A stretch of 64,000 nucleotides of DNA from Chrysaora quinquecirrha (Eukaryota; Cnidaria; Scyphozoa; Semaeostomeae; Pelagiidae): the NCBI GenBank assembly GCA_014526335.1, contig JACTAT010000052.1, forward strand, positions 5,035,493-5,099,492, written 5' to 3'. The position numbers were made by a program, and so were the translations under genes. Below are positions 10,756-23,540 of the stretch, piece after piece. The first letter of the stretch is position 1; the number at the start of each line of letters is the position of its first letter. The notes below the pieces were generated by a model. The model had not been told where the DNA came from and searched no databases. It was given only the letters and a program-made list of their open reading frames with translations.

Positions 10756-13700
10756 TCAGCATTCGGTTGTCTTTGAAGTACTCGATGTATGCGCATCATC
10801 GCACTGAGGCTTGTTCTGAAACATGACAGCGTTCTGCCTTATCCAAGGGTGCTTCAATACTTCATCCAAAGGCAAACGATTGCTTGGGGAATGCTGCAAC
10901 AACTGTCAAAATAACAAAGGATAATTGCTTTAAACGTTAAAGCAAGTTGTTATAGAAGCTTCGGGGGTTTCCCTATTAGAGCCCTGCTCTCTATTTTCAT
11001 ATGAACATGTGAAGAATCAGCTTAACAAGACCTCATCGTTTTCAATAAAGTTAGATTCCTTAAATAGTCTCAGATCCAGTACTGCAATTCCTTACGATTT
11101 TGCCTATCCGAGTACTACCTTCCTTATAAAGCACTTCCTTATAAAAAATTCATGTTCTTTCTAGAGAAATCCCTCCAAAACACTGATTCCTCAAATAAGA
11201 AATGATTAACTGTTATAAACAAATACTGCTTATTAACTTACTTTACTGATGAGATCTCTTGCTGATGAAGAAACATGGTCAGGAAATCTGTATTTAACCT
11301 AAAAATAAACAAAAAATCATTATTAACAACATTTGCAGTTTTCTCAAGATGTCGCAATGAACGTGAAAAAGCAATGATTTCTCAGTCAACAAACGATACA
11401 GACACTATTTTTAAATAGGCAACTGGTCAATAAGCAACTAGGACTGAGATTCAGTTCAACTTTTTGGTTGAGATAGCTTTCTTCATACAGTACAACATTA
11501 CAACCTTCTCATTTACATTGAACAGCAAGAAAAGAGCAACTAGGGGGTACCAGTCATTCTGTGAGGGCCGAAATACTAGATATTCTAAGCAACTTTGAGC
11601 GCCGGACCAAAAGTCCAGTTGCTTATTAATAAAAGTGTATTTCAAAAAATCTTTCGAGAATACACGCTTTTAAAGAACCATTTTATAAGGAACCTACACA
11701 TAAAAGGTCGTTAAATCTATAGAACTTATACTACTAAAGATAGGATGGACTTTTTAAAGCCGCTTTTAGTTCGCGTCGAACTAAATTCAAGAAAGATTTG
11801 AATTAAATTCGACCAAAATTCACCCATATAATTATAGAGTGCCAATTTTATAAAGTGCTGCACTTTGAATTAAGTGCATCAGGATTCGCCGAGCTTAAAG
11901 TTCGACAGAAATGCAGCGTTGCTTTATACAGTCGCATTTTGGTCGAATTAAATCAAAAACGATTCACTGGATTTACTGCAGCCATCTTGAATTTGAAATT
12001 CCCGCCTTTTAAGCCTCTTGTTCAGTAGAAAACATACCACATTTATAAAGCAAATGCCCCCTTTACGGTATTTTGCAGACAACAACATTGCTTGTAGTAG
12101 GCTGTTATTGAGTAGGCTGTTATTTCTAGCCTTTTCAGCAAATTTAGGCCTACTATGTCGCATCAAGATATGTGACCCCTATTTTAACGTCCCTTCCGAA
12201 GGACGGAAGACTGCACTTTGTGAAGGATTGTAGGATCCTTAGATTTAAGATTGACTTATGAAATATACCTTTGAAATGAGAGCATAAGTGTCATCATTTG
12301 TTTTTGTCTCAAAAGGTGGATGTCCAACCAAGAATTCATAGCAGAGAACGCCCAGGCACCATAGGTCGACCTAAGAACAAAGAAGAAGTTATCAATATTT
12401 TATCAGCTGCAAGGAAAAGTAATTAAAATCTCGAAATCATAACAGAAAGCTTGCTGGGTTGTGTAGGATGCGTCTAACACAATTTCATAACAACACTTAG
12501 GCTCTGGACAAATGATTACGCATTTCTTGTTAGACACATGATTTGCTTATCAAATTCATAAATAGTTTGAGTAGAAATAAAAGAAAGGAGTCAAGTCCCA
12601 GCTTCTCTGCTAAAGGAGACATTCAATTAAGCATTTTTCCTTTTAAAAATCACTTGCATCTTGTTTCCAGAATTTCTGCAGATATTGTCACTATTCATCT
12701 TCTCAGATTCCTTTCCTCTCTCTCGATCTTAAATTCTTCGTGAATTTGAAGCAAAATTTGCGGCACCACGTCTTCTAAACGACCGCAATCTCGGTCGTTG
12801 CATGTGGAGAGGATGCCCTAACTCAAAATGTCAGCTGTCTTCCAGAAAAGCGTTGGGCCGATCCAGACCTCTTTGACAAGGGCTATTGCTCATCTTTTGC
12901 TTGCGTCAATTTGACAATCACTTTATCAATACGATTAAACAATGAAGTCAGCAAAGAGGCAGGGATAACAAATCACCAACTTACTTTCTCATCATGAAGC
13001 CTTCCTTCAATCATCTCCGGTGGAAGGTAATCGAGAGTACCGCAAAGAGTTGTTCGTCTGCAAGGAAAGGAATCAGGCATTGATACAGGGAGCATAATAT
13101 ATTTCAGTGATATTTTATATTTTATTTTATATTTTCTACTACAATTACAGTAACGAGCGAAAATGGATCGGATTTGAGTGGATCCGATAAACTATTGGTA
13201 CGAATCTAATTTCCATCCAATCCAATCCACTTATGCTCAAATAAACGTAGCCTTTCAGAATCAGCCAAACGACTCAATAAATTTGTCTTAACTCAGAAAA
13301 GTGAATTGGCTACTCTTAAGTGCCTAATTGCTGGGGGTTGGAATAGGCGGTGGGTCGGAATTGCAGCTACTGCAGCTAGGATCTTATAGGCAGAGGGGTC
13401 AGAATAAACGAGGGGGGTTGGAGATTTGTTAACAAACTTTGTCAGAAAACGGCAGAAAGGCAGTGCGACTGGCCCTATAGTACTTATACGCAAAACATAG
13501 TTCTAACCAACAAATAGAGTGTAAAAGTGAAATTTAATACAAAGAAGGTCTCGGTGAAACAAGTAAAAATATCGACACAGAAATCAATCTAAATCTTATT
13601 TAGGGGGGGGGGGTCCTTATAAGAGCGAGGAGGTTGGAAATTTTTCAAAAAAATAATTAGCAGGGAGGCGGCAATTAGGAACCTAAGAGTTCACAAGCGA

Positions 13701-16700
13701 AAATTGATCGGAATCTACTACTGGTACGAATAAGCAACACGCTTAGACTGTATATTGCAGATTCAATTCAGTTCTAGTCCGATATCGGGTCTATTTTTGA
13801 TACGCTTTGAAGACTGGTTGATCAGATCCGAAACACATACACTTTTCGAAACAGGTCCATTTTTTTATTTAGAGTTTTCCAGAGCTTCGTAACGTTTTTT
13901 ATAGCTATACTTATTTGCAAATACGCATGGACCCAAACGTGGATCCGATCGCAATCTAATGTTTTATATAAATATTGCAATGTTTAAAGATATATTATCT
14001 TAAGGATTAACATTAAGATGTCTATCCCTTGAAAATGATCCAATTTTGATCATATCAACTAAAGAGCTACTATCGGCTTTTCTCATTGTCGTCTATCAAA
14101 CAAGTTAAGGCTCATCGGGAATTTTAGACAGAAAATCGTCTATGCCTTTCTTGAAGACATCCAGTGATACCCCACTCAAGTCCCTAGTGATACCTAACTC
14201 AGGTTAAAGAGCTTTCGACCCTGGATGCAGACACTTTCTTCTATTAGCGAACATATCTTATGTTGCATAACGTAAACGGAAACCTATCCGTACCTAATCT
14301 TCTTTATATCCAATCCACTTAAGGTCATCTAACTCAAGAAAGGTTCTTTGGCTAACTCCTCCGATCAGATGTTTCAATCACGAGTTTTCAATTTTCAATC
14401 ACGTTTCAATCAATGTTTCAATCACGAGTTTTCAGTTCCAATCACGAGTTTTCAGTGTGGAGATGCTGCAAGAATGAGCCAACAACCTGATCCATTTAAA
14501 AAACTGTTCGTTTGTATACATTAATCTCTACGAAACCGTCCGAGAGCCATTACCTTGATGATGGTGCATGAACAGCCCATCCAAAATCTGAGATCTTCAA
14601 TTCTCCCTGGAAAAATCAAGAATTTCAATTCTCTGTACTGTAAGGTGTAAAAAAAAAAACATAGCTGAAAGATTTTAAAAAGGCTTCGTAGTCTGTGACT
14701 GTTCTAAAAGTTTACTATTTCTTAGAAAATTTCTGCATAAGAAAACAATGGCTTGAGATTCGTGCTGAGCACGTTAGCTTTGAGTCTCATTTTTCTAGTG
14801 TTCACCGTTTTGATTTTTGAAGTTTGTAAATTTATAAAAGGGGTTTTACTGCAAACAACGCTCGAGTAGAAATTCCGTACCCCCAGTCACAGTACACGGC
14901 CTAACCCCTGTTAATGTTTCAAACTCTTCAAAGCTAGAAAATCAACATCGTGAAATCCAGAGCCATGAAAATTGGTCTAATTAAAAATACAACGTGAAGG
15001 TTGCTCAGTCTGAATCTGGAGACATAACATATCAGGAAGAAGTTACAGCCACGTGCTCATTGACCGGAGGAAGGTCAATTAGAACAAAGGAAAATTTCAC
15101 GCCACATCCAAGAAAAGCGTGTTAAGCGAGGAAGGTTTGCAGCTACAATGCGTGCCAGAATTACTTGGAACACCCATCATATTTTCAGGCTTTTTCACCA
15201 GGCAACACCCGCTGACTCGATTCTCCCTCTCCCCGAAAACATTGTTGTTTTGTAATGCTGAAGAATGATTTAGGGTGATCTGAAGGTTCATTTCTATCAG
15301 GAGATGAAGTAGAATTCAGCAAACCAACATTGTTTACAGCGGGCGGAGGGGAGATGTTGCGGGGACAAGAAAAAGCAATCAGGCGTTGCAAACATTTGGG
15401 TCAGGCATTGTAGGTGTATTTTCTATCTGGAGAAAGTTTAAATACTCGGACTCTGCTCATATAACGGGAAGAAGTTTTCGGAAATTTTGAAAACGAGGCC
15501 GTTAGTTGAAAAGGTGAAAATATGTAAGGATTCTGAATCTGAGGTCGAATCGACAGTTAATTCAACGATAAACAAACTCAGACAAAAGTGTTAAGCGTTA
15601 ACAAGATGGCCTTCCAAAAACCCTTATTCCGAGTACATGTTTGAATTAAAACTTAAAATTTATCAGAATTCTGTTTTAATCCAGGCACCGACAAAAGTCT
15701 GGAAAATTTAATTTCACGGAACTTTTGAATGCAAAGTTGTGTTTGCACAGTTAAGAAACTTTGATTATCAACGTGGGGCGGCATATATATGCATGTGATT
15801 GAAAAATAGATAAAATGAAAACTGCGGAAAATATGTTGATTCTGAATTTCATTAATCAAAGCAGAAATTGATGTTTTTTTTGTGCACATAAACAAACAAA
15901 CAAACCTTCAATCCAAGAAGCAGATTTTCTGGTTTGATATCTCTATGTATGACCTTCTTTGAATGGCAATATCTCAACGCATCTGCCAACTGCGCAATAT
16001 ACTAGAAAAGAAACGATCCTTTGAACACTTGTAGCAAGGTTTTCAGCTTTCGTGTTTAATATGGTAGACTTTTTATAAGCAACTGGCAGAGTTACCGTAA
16101 TTCCTCGAGTTAGCCCTCTGGGGCTTAATTATTTATCATTATTTTGGAGGGGGGCTTATTCGAGTGTGGGCTTAAAAAAGGGGGAGGAATATAAAATTAT
16201 TCACGAAAGCATGATTTATTGTCGACTTAGAGAATGCATCTTTCTGTTATAACTCGATAAAGTACCAAATATGGGCTCAAAAGGCTAACACCAACATGTC
16301 AGGGGTGGGAGCTTATTCGAGGGTAGCTTATTAACAATATCTCGCTCTAGGGTTTTGGTTTGAAGCGTTTTGTTTAAATACCAATAGGCTATTTTGACGA
16401 CAATATAGACGTGCTTACCGTGGCAGAGACTTTTTCTGAGAATCGAAGTCGCTTAGTAAGTTCTTTGTACAATTCGCCTTTAGGTGCATATTCCAGAATG
16501 AGATAGACTCTCTTTTCGTCGTAAAAATATCCATACAGCCTCAGTATATTGTTATGCCTGCGATGAATGGAAACAAGTTAACAGTCATGCATAAGGTCCT
16601 GGCCAAACGATCAAACGTTGTTGGTCAACTAAAATATGCTTGGCCAACATAATTGTTGACCGTTCGGCCATGTCAGAAAACATTGTTCATCAAACATTTT

Positions 16701-19700
16701 TTGCTTGATACAAGCAGAAGAAATTTTTGGCAGTTTCTCAAAAACATTACCAACAAATTCTGCTTGTCTAGCAATGTTTTTGGCGTGGCCAACGGTCAAA
16801 CATTGTTTGTAAAGCAAATCTCAGATGTTTGACCAACAATGTTTGATCGTTTGGCCTTGTCGCAAAAATGCTTGTCAAACACTTTTGCTTGTGAAAAGCA
16901 GTGTTTTTGAAGTTTCAAAGCAAAATTATGTTTGTCAAGCAATGTTGAACGTTCAAACATTGTTTGTAAAGCAAATCTCAGATGTTTGACTTGACCAACA
17001 ATGTTTGATTGTTTGGCTACGGCCTTTTATTTTCTGGTTATTTTCGTATAAGAAACTCTTTATAAGAAACGAAGACCCTTTGCCTCTAGCCAAACGATAA
17101 AAAATTGCTTATCAAACATTTGCAATTGGTCCACCAACAATGTTTGAATGTTTGGTGACGTCATTAAACATTGTTTGACAGATAGAACTAGCCAGGCAAT
17201 GCTTTTGAAAAGGTTCATAAACATAATGATTGACGGGTAATGTTTTAAAACATGGCCTAACGTTGTTTGTCAAACATTTGGAATTTGCTTATCAAGCAAT
17301 GTTTTTGAGAAAGTTCAAAAACATTATGTTTGACCAGCAATGTTTTATGACGTGCTGAAACGGTAAAATATTGTTTGTGAAACATTTGAAATTGGCTCAC
17401 GAACTATGTTTGAACGTTTGGTCACATCTTTAAACATTGTTTGACGGGCAGATTTTATGACGTGGTCAAACGGTAAACATTTTGCTTGATTTGGAACTTC
17501 CAATGTTTGAAAAACAATGTTTGATTGTTTGGCCAGGGTCTAGATCACAAAAATTTAGGAAACTCCAATGAAGAAATAAATATTTACCGTAAATGCGACT
17601 GGATTTCGATTTCTCGTCGTAACTGATGTTCGACATTTGCTTTCGACAGTTGCGATTTGAATAAAACCTATGAGTGAATGACAGAATGAGTCTCAGAACA
17701 AAGCGTGTCCCCGCATTTAAGAAACCAAGCATACCCAACTTTTTTATATAATCTGCTACTTTTTATTTGCTGTGCTCTTAAATAGTATTGTTTCTTATAT
17801 CTCTGTTTCTTTATAACGGGACAAACAGTTCCTGCGGTATTGCTTAAAAACTCCTTTTGTTAGTAACAGGTAGAAACCAATTCTTGTCTCAGAATAACCA
17901 ATAACAAGCCCCTTAAGTCTGTCTTACTTGAAAGAGGGGAGTGCTCAAAACGCAAAAATATATCGATGACCTTAAACTCAATCAAATTTTATTTCACGGA
18001 TCGTGGCGACGAGATTTTGGGTGTATTTGACGACCTAGTCTTGGTACTGTCTGTTTAGTATTTTTTCAGCTCAGACGGAAAGTCCCTAATCAAAAGCTGG
18101 GAAAGTGGCAACCTCGGGGCATTTGATGACATTGTATATCACGGACCGTTTGAAAACACCAAGACGAAATTTAATTCCAAACCTTCAGTGCTACAATAAA
18201 TTTGCTCTTCTTCTCTCTTGCAAGATATACTCTGCCAAATTTTCCTAACGAAAAACAATATCGAAATGAATTAGAAGGAAAGGCTTTGAGAATGAAGCTA
18301 CCGTAGCTGGGGCTCGAACTACGAACTCGATGAGCTTCTGACCTGGGCTTCTGACATCACAAAGCCAGCTGGATTAGACAACGGCGCCACAGAAACCTCA
18401 CCGCCTCAGGACCTTCATAGTTCTGCCGGCTATGAGGCGACATTTCTAGCTAACAACAAGTTAGAGTCTCACTCGCAAAAAATTACCTCACAGCTGCTGC
18501 AACCGGATGAAGCCGAGATATTCGTAGGAAGAGGAAGAAATTTTCAAAAGTAAGAAAACGAGGCCCCTATTTAGAAATGTCTCTCGAATTTTATAAAAAC
18601 ACTGCCTTGCGATCTTCACGACTGCGCCGAAAATGAATCGGAAGGATTTTCCTACTCTTACGAACCTTTCCGAAAATTTCATTGGGAGCTTGCGTCGCTG
18701 AAATCGCCCATCCAGTTATAGAGTTATAGTCATAGAGATGACACAAACCAATGAAACTGTCTGAAGATTTGAGCGTGATTGAGCGCCGATGAATCTGTAC
18801 ACTTTTTATTTGATCGTCATGGAAAATGGAAAGGATCGACGACATCTTGCGACCTTATGGGAAGCAGCACAGGGCGAAAGAAAAATTTGATCTCAAATTT
18901 TAAAAGTGGTGTTATCTGTTGGATAAAAACAAAAGATTGACATCTGCCATTCAGTGAAATTCAAACCATTGTCAAACGGTCTTGTTTGGCACGCGCCATG
19001 ACGATGTCATAATGGGTTGAAATTCGGCCACGTGACTAAGGGGCAGCCGGGGAATTTTACTCCTCGAAGAAGCGTGTGTTGTTTTGCAAAAAATTTTCCA
19101 AATTTTCGAAAAAATTCCAGTTATGCTACTTTGCTACAGAACAATCCATTTCTCAAAAAATGCAGGAAAAAGAGGAACCTTTTCAAAGGTGGAAAATAAA
19201 TTTCTGGTATCAGTTTTGCTAAGATGATCAATTTTGAAAAAGTCATGATAACTGCCAAATAAATTTCAACTGTATAATTCCAAAAAAAGATTTTTAGGTA
19301 TTTTATGTATTTTATTCATACTGCTTTGTGAATTTTGGGGTATACTTTTCAAAATTTTCATAAATTTTTTGGTCAAATTTTTATTATGAAAATGACACAT
19401 CCTCATCACTGATCTATTGAAGTTACCCCCACCCCCCAGGGTAAACAATTTGTTATGTCCATAATTTTTGTAAGGACTGTAGTAAAGGGGCTGGTACATG
19501 AAGATTGATGTTGCATTTACTTCTGCATGGTGATGGTGCACAATGAGTAATGTACTTGAAAGTTTGATTTTTGCATCGGCAAGTTGCTGCCCTAAGAATG
19601 CTGCATGCATTTTGCATGTCGAAAAAACAACAGAAAGGTCATGTGATTGTTCTTCTATTCTAGCTGCACTGCCAATTTAATAAAACTAGGACAGAGTTGC

Positions 19701-21054
19701 CTGGGCAATATCTTTTGAGCATGGGGCAAACTTTCTAGTCTGGATCCTTGGCAAGTCCCCTCAGGCAGTACACAGAGGCATAGCAAAAGGGGGCAGGAAG
19801 GGCAAGTGTCCCCAGTCATCAGGGATGCAAAATTGTAAAATTTTGTAAAAATATTATTGTTAAAAAGCCAATTTCAACTTATGATGATGACTAAAAATGG
19901 AATATAGTGGGTGCAATGTTTGTGTTTGCCCTCGGGCACCAATGATGCTTGCTACGCCCCTGGCAGTTCATTTAGACAGCCCATCAAACCAAAATAACTC
20001 AGAATATTTTTGAGCAATTCACCAACCTCTTCCCAGGGGCTTTCCAATATCAAAATCATCTAATGACCAGCGTTTCCTGAAATAAGAAATGTTGAATGTT
20101 GGTGAGATTGTCAGATAGGGATGGGCGCTTCCCTAGAGCCACTGAATTTTGAATGGCTAAATCAAAACCTTCAAATCTTTGAAACTTTCTTATAGTCTTT
20201 GAGTTGTACAAAATTTCAAAATTGCGATGAACAGCCGAATCATTTTCGGGCATATTTGAAAGCTTTTTTCGTCTGACACTCCTCAGAGTATGAATGTCAG
20301 AAACAGACAGAAACAATAGACTAAGGCAAAATTTATACCCAGATGTGGCTTGAAATCCACCAATTCAGCTTTTTGTTCTTTCTGATTGGTGTATTTCGAG
20401 CCGCATCTGGATATAAATTCCGCCTTAGTCTAATGTTTCAGTCTGTTTCTGACATTCATACTCTGAGGAGTGTCAGACGAAAAAAGCTTTTAAGTATGCC
20501 CGAAAATGATTCTGCTGTTCATTGCAATTTTGAAATTTTCTTATCCTTATGATACCAACCCTTCATTTCCCTTTTCATTTGGGGTTTCATTTTCATCTTT
20601 ATTAGCTTTTGCTTTTTTCTGTGTAAAGTTCTGATCTGATGAACATGGATTTTTACAGTCATTATCTTTCCTCTTCTCTCCGGCTGCAGGCATCTTGGCT
20701 TGATGATTTTGAGATGAAATGTCTTGGAGGGCTGTCTTTTGCTGCGCAGCTTCCATCATTTTGGTGTTCTGTAAAAATTTAAAAAACTCTAAAATAATTT
20801 TCAGTTCAGTTTAATTTTTATCTTTGCTTACCTTTTAAGGCTAATTTTTGAAAGCATTTTCGTTGAGATAAATCGAAATAAATTTTGATTGCACATGCCC
20901 CACACTCGACCGAGCTTTAGGAAAGGAATTTGGGCCTAGACTAGGCCAAGCAAGCGCCTTAGATTTGCAATATTTTTCGACAGAAATATAAATTTAAACG
21001 CATTATTATACTTACCGCAGGTCTGTGAATATTTTCCTTGTTCAAGACATTCAT
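10756..21054 (-). CDS. AURKA: Aurora kinase (mitotic Ser/Thr kinase), 12 exons, complete
   Basis: Minus-strand exons in order: 21016-21054, 20560-20768, 20027-20076, 18183-18244, 17588-17667, 16419-16557, 15906-16001, 14554-14606, 12985-13057, 12269-12370, 11242-11298, 10756-10902. All introns are GT/AG, phases match, and the sum is 1107 nt (368 residues plus TGA). Residues 1-82 are a disordered N-terminus with a KEN degron (6-8). The kinase domain starts at [10 protein letters not shown] (85-94). P-loop GRGKFG 98-103; catalytic K120 (VALK) and E139; HRD 212-214; DFGW 232-235; activation-loop RRTT with T246 matching human Aurora A T288; [10 protein letters not shown] 248-257. The chain ends in a 27-residue tail. 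LYGYF has Gly156, the TPX2-type residue of Aurora A, whereas GELYKEL (174-180) and RLPL are Aurora B-like. Aurora kinases drive centrosome maturation, spindle assembly and chromosome segregation. Introns hold several MITEs. Family call is certain; the A assignment rests on Gly156 and on the neighbouring FAM210. Confidence 0.95.
11586..11650. repeat. dispersed repeat end (paired copy at 48.96 kb)
   Basis: TAAGCAACTTTGAG...GTCCAGTTGCTTATTAATAAAAGTGTATT closely matches 48960-49020. Both resemble the terminal part of a short DNA element; the whole element could not be delimited. It lies in the last Aurora intron but one. Confidence 0.5.
12543..12895. repeat. dispersed repeat copy in an Aurora intron
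   Basis: Shares the GAATTTGAAGCAAAATTTGC, CGACCGCAATC and CCAGACCTCTTTGACAAGG blocks with 23390-23540, and lies in the intron between 12371 and 12984. The opposite inverted end of the family was not seen here. Confidence 0.55.
16594..17541. mobile_element. foldback element of the AAACATTG family, in an Aurora intron
   Basis: The left end GGTCCTGGCCAAACGATCAA and right end TTGATTGTTTGGCCAGGGTC are inverted complements with few mismatches. The interior is a chain of degenerate CAAACATTGTTTG / CAATGTTTGACCGTTTGG motifs in both orientations. It occupies nearly the whole intron 16558-17587. Relatives are at 24640-26388, 28460-28540 and 32657-32905. No transposase is present. Confidence 0.7.
19550..19745. 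repeat. dispersed repeat, first of a pair (other at 50585-50790)
   Basis: Both copies share TTTGATTTTTGCA, AACAACAGAAAGGTCA, GTTCTTCTAT, CAATATCTT and GCAAACTTTC in the same order and spacing. This copy lies in an Aurora intron. The family was not identified; there are no clear terminal repeats. Confidence 0.55.
20207..20538. mobile_element. foldback MITE between Aurora exons 2 and 3
   Basis: The two halves are long inverted complements: CTGACACTCCTCAGAGTATG (20274 onward) is matched by CATACTCTGAGGAGTGTCAG (20457 onward), and the outer TTTCAAAATTGCGATGAACA pairs with its complement near 20520. It shares this core with 49500-49985. Confidence 0.75.
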
Positions 21055-21486
21055 GGTTTCAGCCAGAAAGCGAAGAAAAAGACTTAATAAAAAGGTTTGA
21101 ATTTCAGTTTATTTGGAGCGAAGCGATTCCAAACCAAATCAAACCGACAAATTATTTTCACTAAGGCATGCTGGTTATTTTCATTTGAAGCGCCTTTTGC
21201 AACCGTTTGAGGAATCTCGCGATTTGATTGGTTAATTGGATAAAAAAGAGCCTGGTGACTAAAATATTCTTCCAGTTGTTGTTGCTGCTGTTCTTGTTAT
21301 TGTTGATAGTTGCACATGGCATGCTGGGACATTTTGCTTCCACAGAACTGATTACTTTTTGATGAGTTGTTCAGCATGTGAAAGTATGAGGAAAAATACA
21401 AATATTTAGAAACAAGCCATCAGATCGGTGAAACAGGCTGTTTTCTGGTTTTTGACATTTGGAGGAGTTGTAATAAGTAAAACGAC
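21055..21486. promoter_or_regulatory. bidirectional promoter, Aurora / FAM210
   Basis: 432 bp separate the two divergent ATGs. Two ATTGG motifs (21227-21231, 21235-21239) are CCAAT boxes when read toward Aurora. Downstream of them in that direction come AACGG (a MYB-type site, near 21201-21206) and GGCGC directly followed by TTCAAA (21084+100 region, 21184-21194), which resembles a CDE/CHR pair. CCAAT plus CHR is the known architecture of G2/M genes controlled by NF-Y and the MuvB/DREAM complex, and fits a mitotic kinase. Motif matches are seen; function is inferred. Confidence 0.55.
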
Positions 21487-22392
21487 ATGCATCGTTTCGC
21501 TGTTTTGAGAAACGAAGTCGGTCGTTTGAGGAATGTCTGTGAAAATGAAATGGGCCTAAGCAAACTTAATCTGGGCCGTGCAAGTTCAAAATCATGTCAA
21601 ATGTTCCAGCGAAGTTTATGTGACAAACCTAGCTTTCTAAGGTATCCGTGCTATACCCAAAAACAGTTCCATTCATTGTCGAGGAGGGCAGAGATCCAGT
21701 TTTTGCCAAGGTTTGACCAGGGAAAATATTTCAGCACCAAAAGTTTGCTGTGTAGCAAAGAGGAAAATTTGCAGAAAAATGAAGATAGTAATAAGCCATT
21801 GACCCAGAGACAGAAATTAGCAAGGATCTTCGCTGCATATGGAACTACAGCTGTTGTTTTTCACACTTCAATCAGTCTGACATCGCTGGGCATTTGTTAT
21901 ATGATAGTGAGCAGGTATAAATAAAGATGCAAAGTTTAATGTTATCAACAAAATGTAACTGAATAATAAGTAGAAGCTGAGTAGGGTTTACTTGGTTTAA
22001 TTTGTTCTTAGATTTAAGAATTATATTAGTGAATGACAGCCTCCTAAAAGAAGCCATCCCTCAATGACCAATACCTCAAATGACCACCAACCCTGAAATC
22101 TTTTAATTAACTGAACCCCTGGTCTTCATCTGAACAAATAGGGTAGTCTAATTCCAATTATTTCCGTTGATTTTTCAGTGGCATAGACATGGTGGCATTA
22201 TTGCAAAAAGTTGGCATCGCATCAGAGGCAGGACTTGCAACAGGGGCAAGCACGTTCGTTGTGGCATATGCCTGTCATAAAGTCTTCATGCCAGTACGTA
22301 TATTCCTGACAGTAACTTGCACACCAGTCATTGTAAGCAAGCTGAGAAGTCTGGGTATCTTGAAAACCAAAGTTGTCAGCCAAAAGGCTTAG
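21487..22392 (+). CDS. FAM210B: FAM210-type mitochondrial membrane protein (DUF1279), two exons
   Basis: Exon 1 is 21487-21914 and exon 2 is 22179-22392; the intron is GT/AG and splits a serine codon (AG|T). The total is 642 nt, 213 residues. The N-terminal ~100 residues are rich in R, S and K with few acids (MHRFAVLRNEVGRLR), like a mitochondrial presequence. The conserved DUF1279 domain starts around QRQKLARIFAAYGTTAVVFH, continues through the hydrophobic segment SLTSLGICYMIVS, and after the splice reads SGIDMVALLQKVG and STFVVAYACHKVFMPVRI, matching FAM210B and FAM210A of vertebrates. Family members sit in mitochondrial membranes and affect respiration and, for FAM210B, erythroid differentiation; the biochemical role is unknown. 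The short loop and tail, without the C-terminal coiled coil of FAM210A, favour FAM210B. In human, FAM210B neighbours AURKA, as here. Confidence 0.88.
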
Positions 22393-23051
22393 AACTCTTG
22401 TAAGAATTTAAATAGTTTATTTCATAACCATAGCTTAGCTATTAGTATCATTTATGAGTTTTGCAAATACTCTACACTTTTCCAAGCATAATATGTCAAA
22501 TAGCAAACTCAATGAGCAAAAAAAAAGTGTAACATCGACAAATCATGGACCTTCCTCAAGGAGAAATCCTTAAGAATCAATTCTTTATCATAAAAATTAG
22601 GTTGCATCTTTTTGATGCTTCATCTTCCATGCATTCATTTGGACTACTGGGCTAATCAGAATAAGCTCAAAACATTCGTTTTAAGATGAGAACGAGATTC
22701 CTTGCAATGTCTGCAAAACTTTCCAGCTTCAGGGGCAGAAGGTTTTGGAGGCCTACAAAACCTGCCGTTTTCAGAAGACTGTACCAAAAAAATACATTCC
22801 GACGTCTACCGAAAAGAGAAGGCATCTGCTGAAAACAAAATGTGTCCAAAAAATGCGCCCTTTGTTTCCTCTTCTCCTAAATGTTTTTGTTTTTTTTTTT
22901 ATTTGTTTTGTATGTATATGTTTTCAGTTCATTAGAAAAATATGGATAAATGTTTTGGTATTATGAAATTGAAAACTATAGCTATATGGGAATCATTCAT
23001 AGCAAATAGCATATGTATTATCTAATTGTGAGAATTTTTTGCGTCCTAATA
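22393..23051. other. FAM210 3' flank, nothing recognised
   Basis: AT-rich, with no clear polyadenylation signal within 150 bp of the stop. Short frames around 22660-22970 have no recognisable content. Confidence 0.4.
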
Positions 23052-23540
23052 GACCTTTTCAAAGAGGTCTGGTTCGGGGCGACATTTTTTCTGGAAAATG
23101 GTAGATATAGTGAAGGAGTCCCCGAGTAAGGGAATCCTCTCCATGTACAATAACCTTGATTGCAGTGCCTTATGCAGCCTTACGAGAGGTAGTGCAGCAG
23201 ATTCTACTTTGAATTTATGAATAATGGAAGACTAAGAGAGGAAAGGAGTCTGGCAGTAAATGTTAAAATTATTCGTAGAAATTCAGGAAGCAAGATGCAA
23301 GTAACTCACAAAAAAGAAAATACTTGGTTATATGCCTCCTAGAGCAAACTGAGACTTGAATCCTTTCTTTCACTTTAAGTTCATCTAAACGTGCATTTGA
23401 AGCAAAATCTGCTGCAACACCTCTCCTGAAACGACTGCAACTCTGGTCTTTGCACGTGAAGAGGATTCGTTTACTCAACATGTATACCATTTTCCAGAAA
23501 AATGTCGCGCCGACCCAGACCTCTTTGAAAAAGTTTTTTT
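23052..23540. mobile_element. MITE with ~70-bp inverted repeats
   Basis: TTTTCAAAGAGGTCTGGTTC...CGACATTTTTTCTGGAAAATGGT at the left is complemented by ACCATTTTCCAGAAAAATGTCG...GACCCAGACCTCTTTGAAAAAG at the right. An inner pair (GGAATCCTCTCCATGTAC / GTGAAGAGGATTCG) extends it. Partial copies lie at 8620-8880 and 12543-12895. Target duplication not resolved. Confidence 0.65.
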
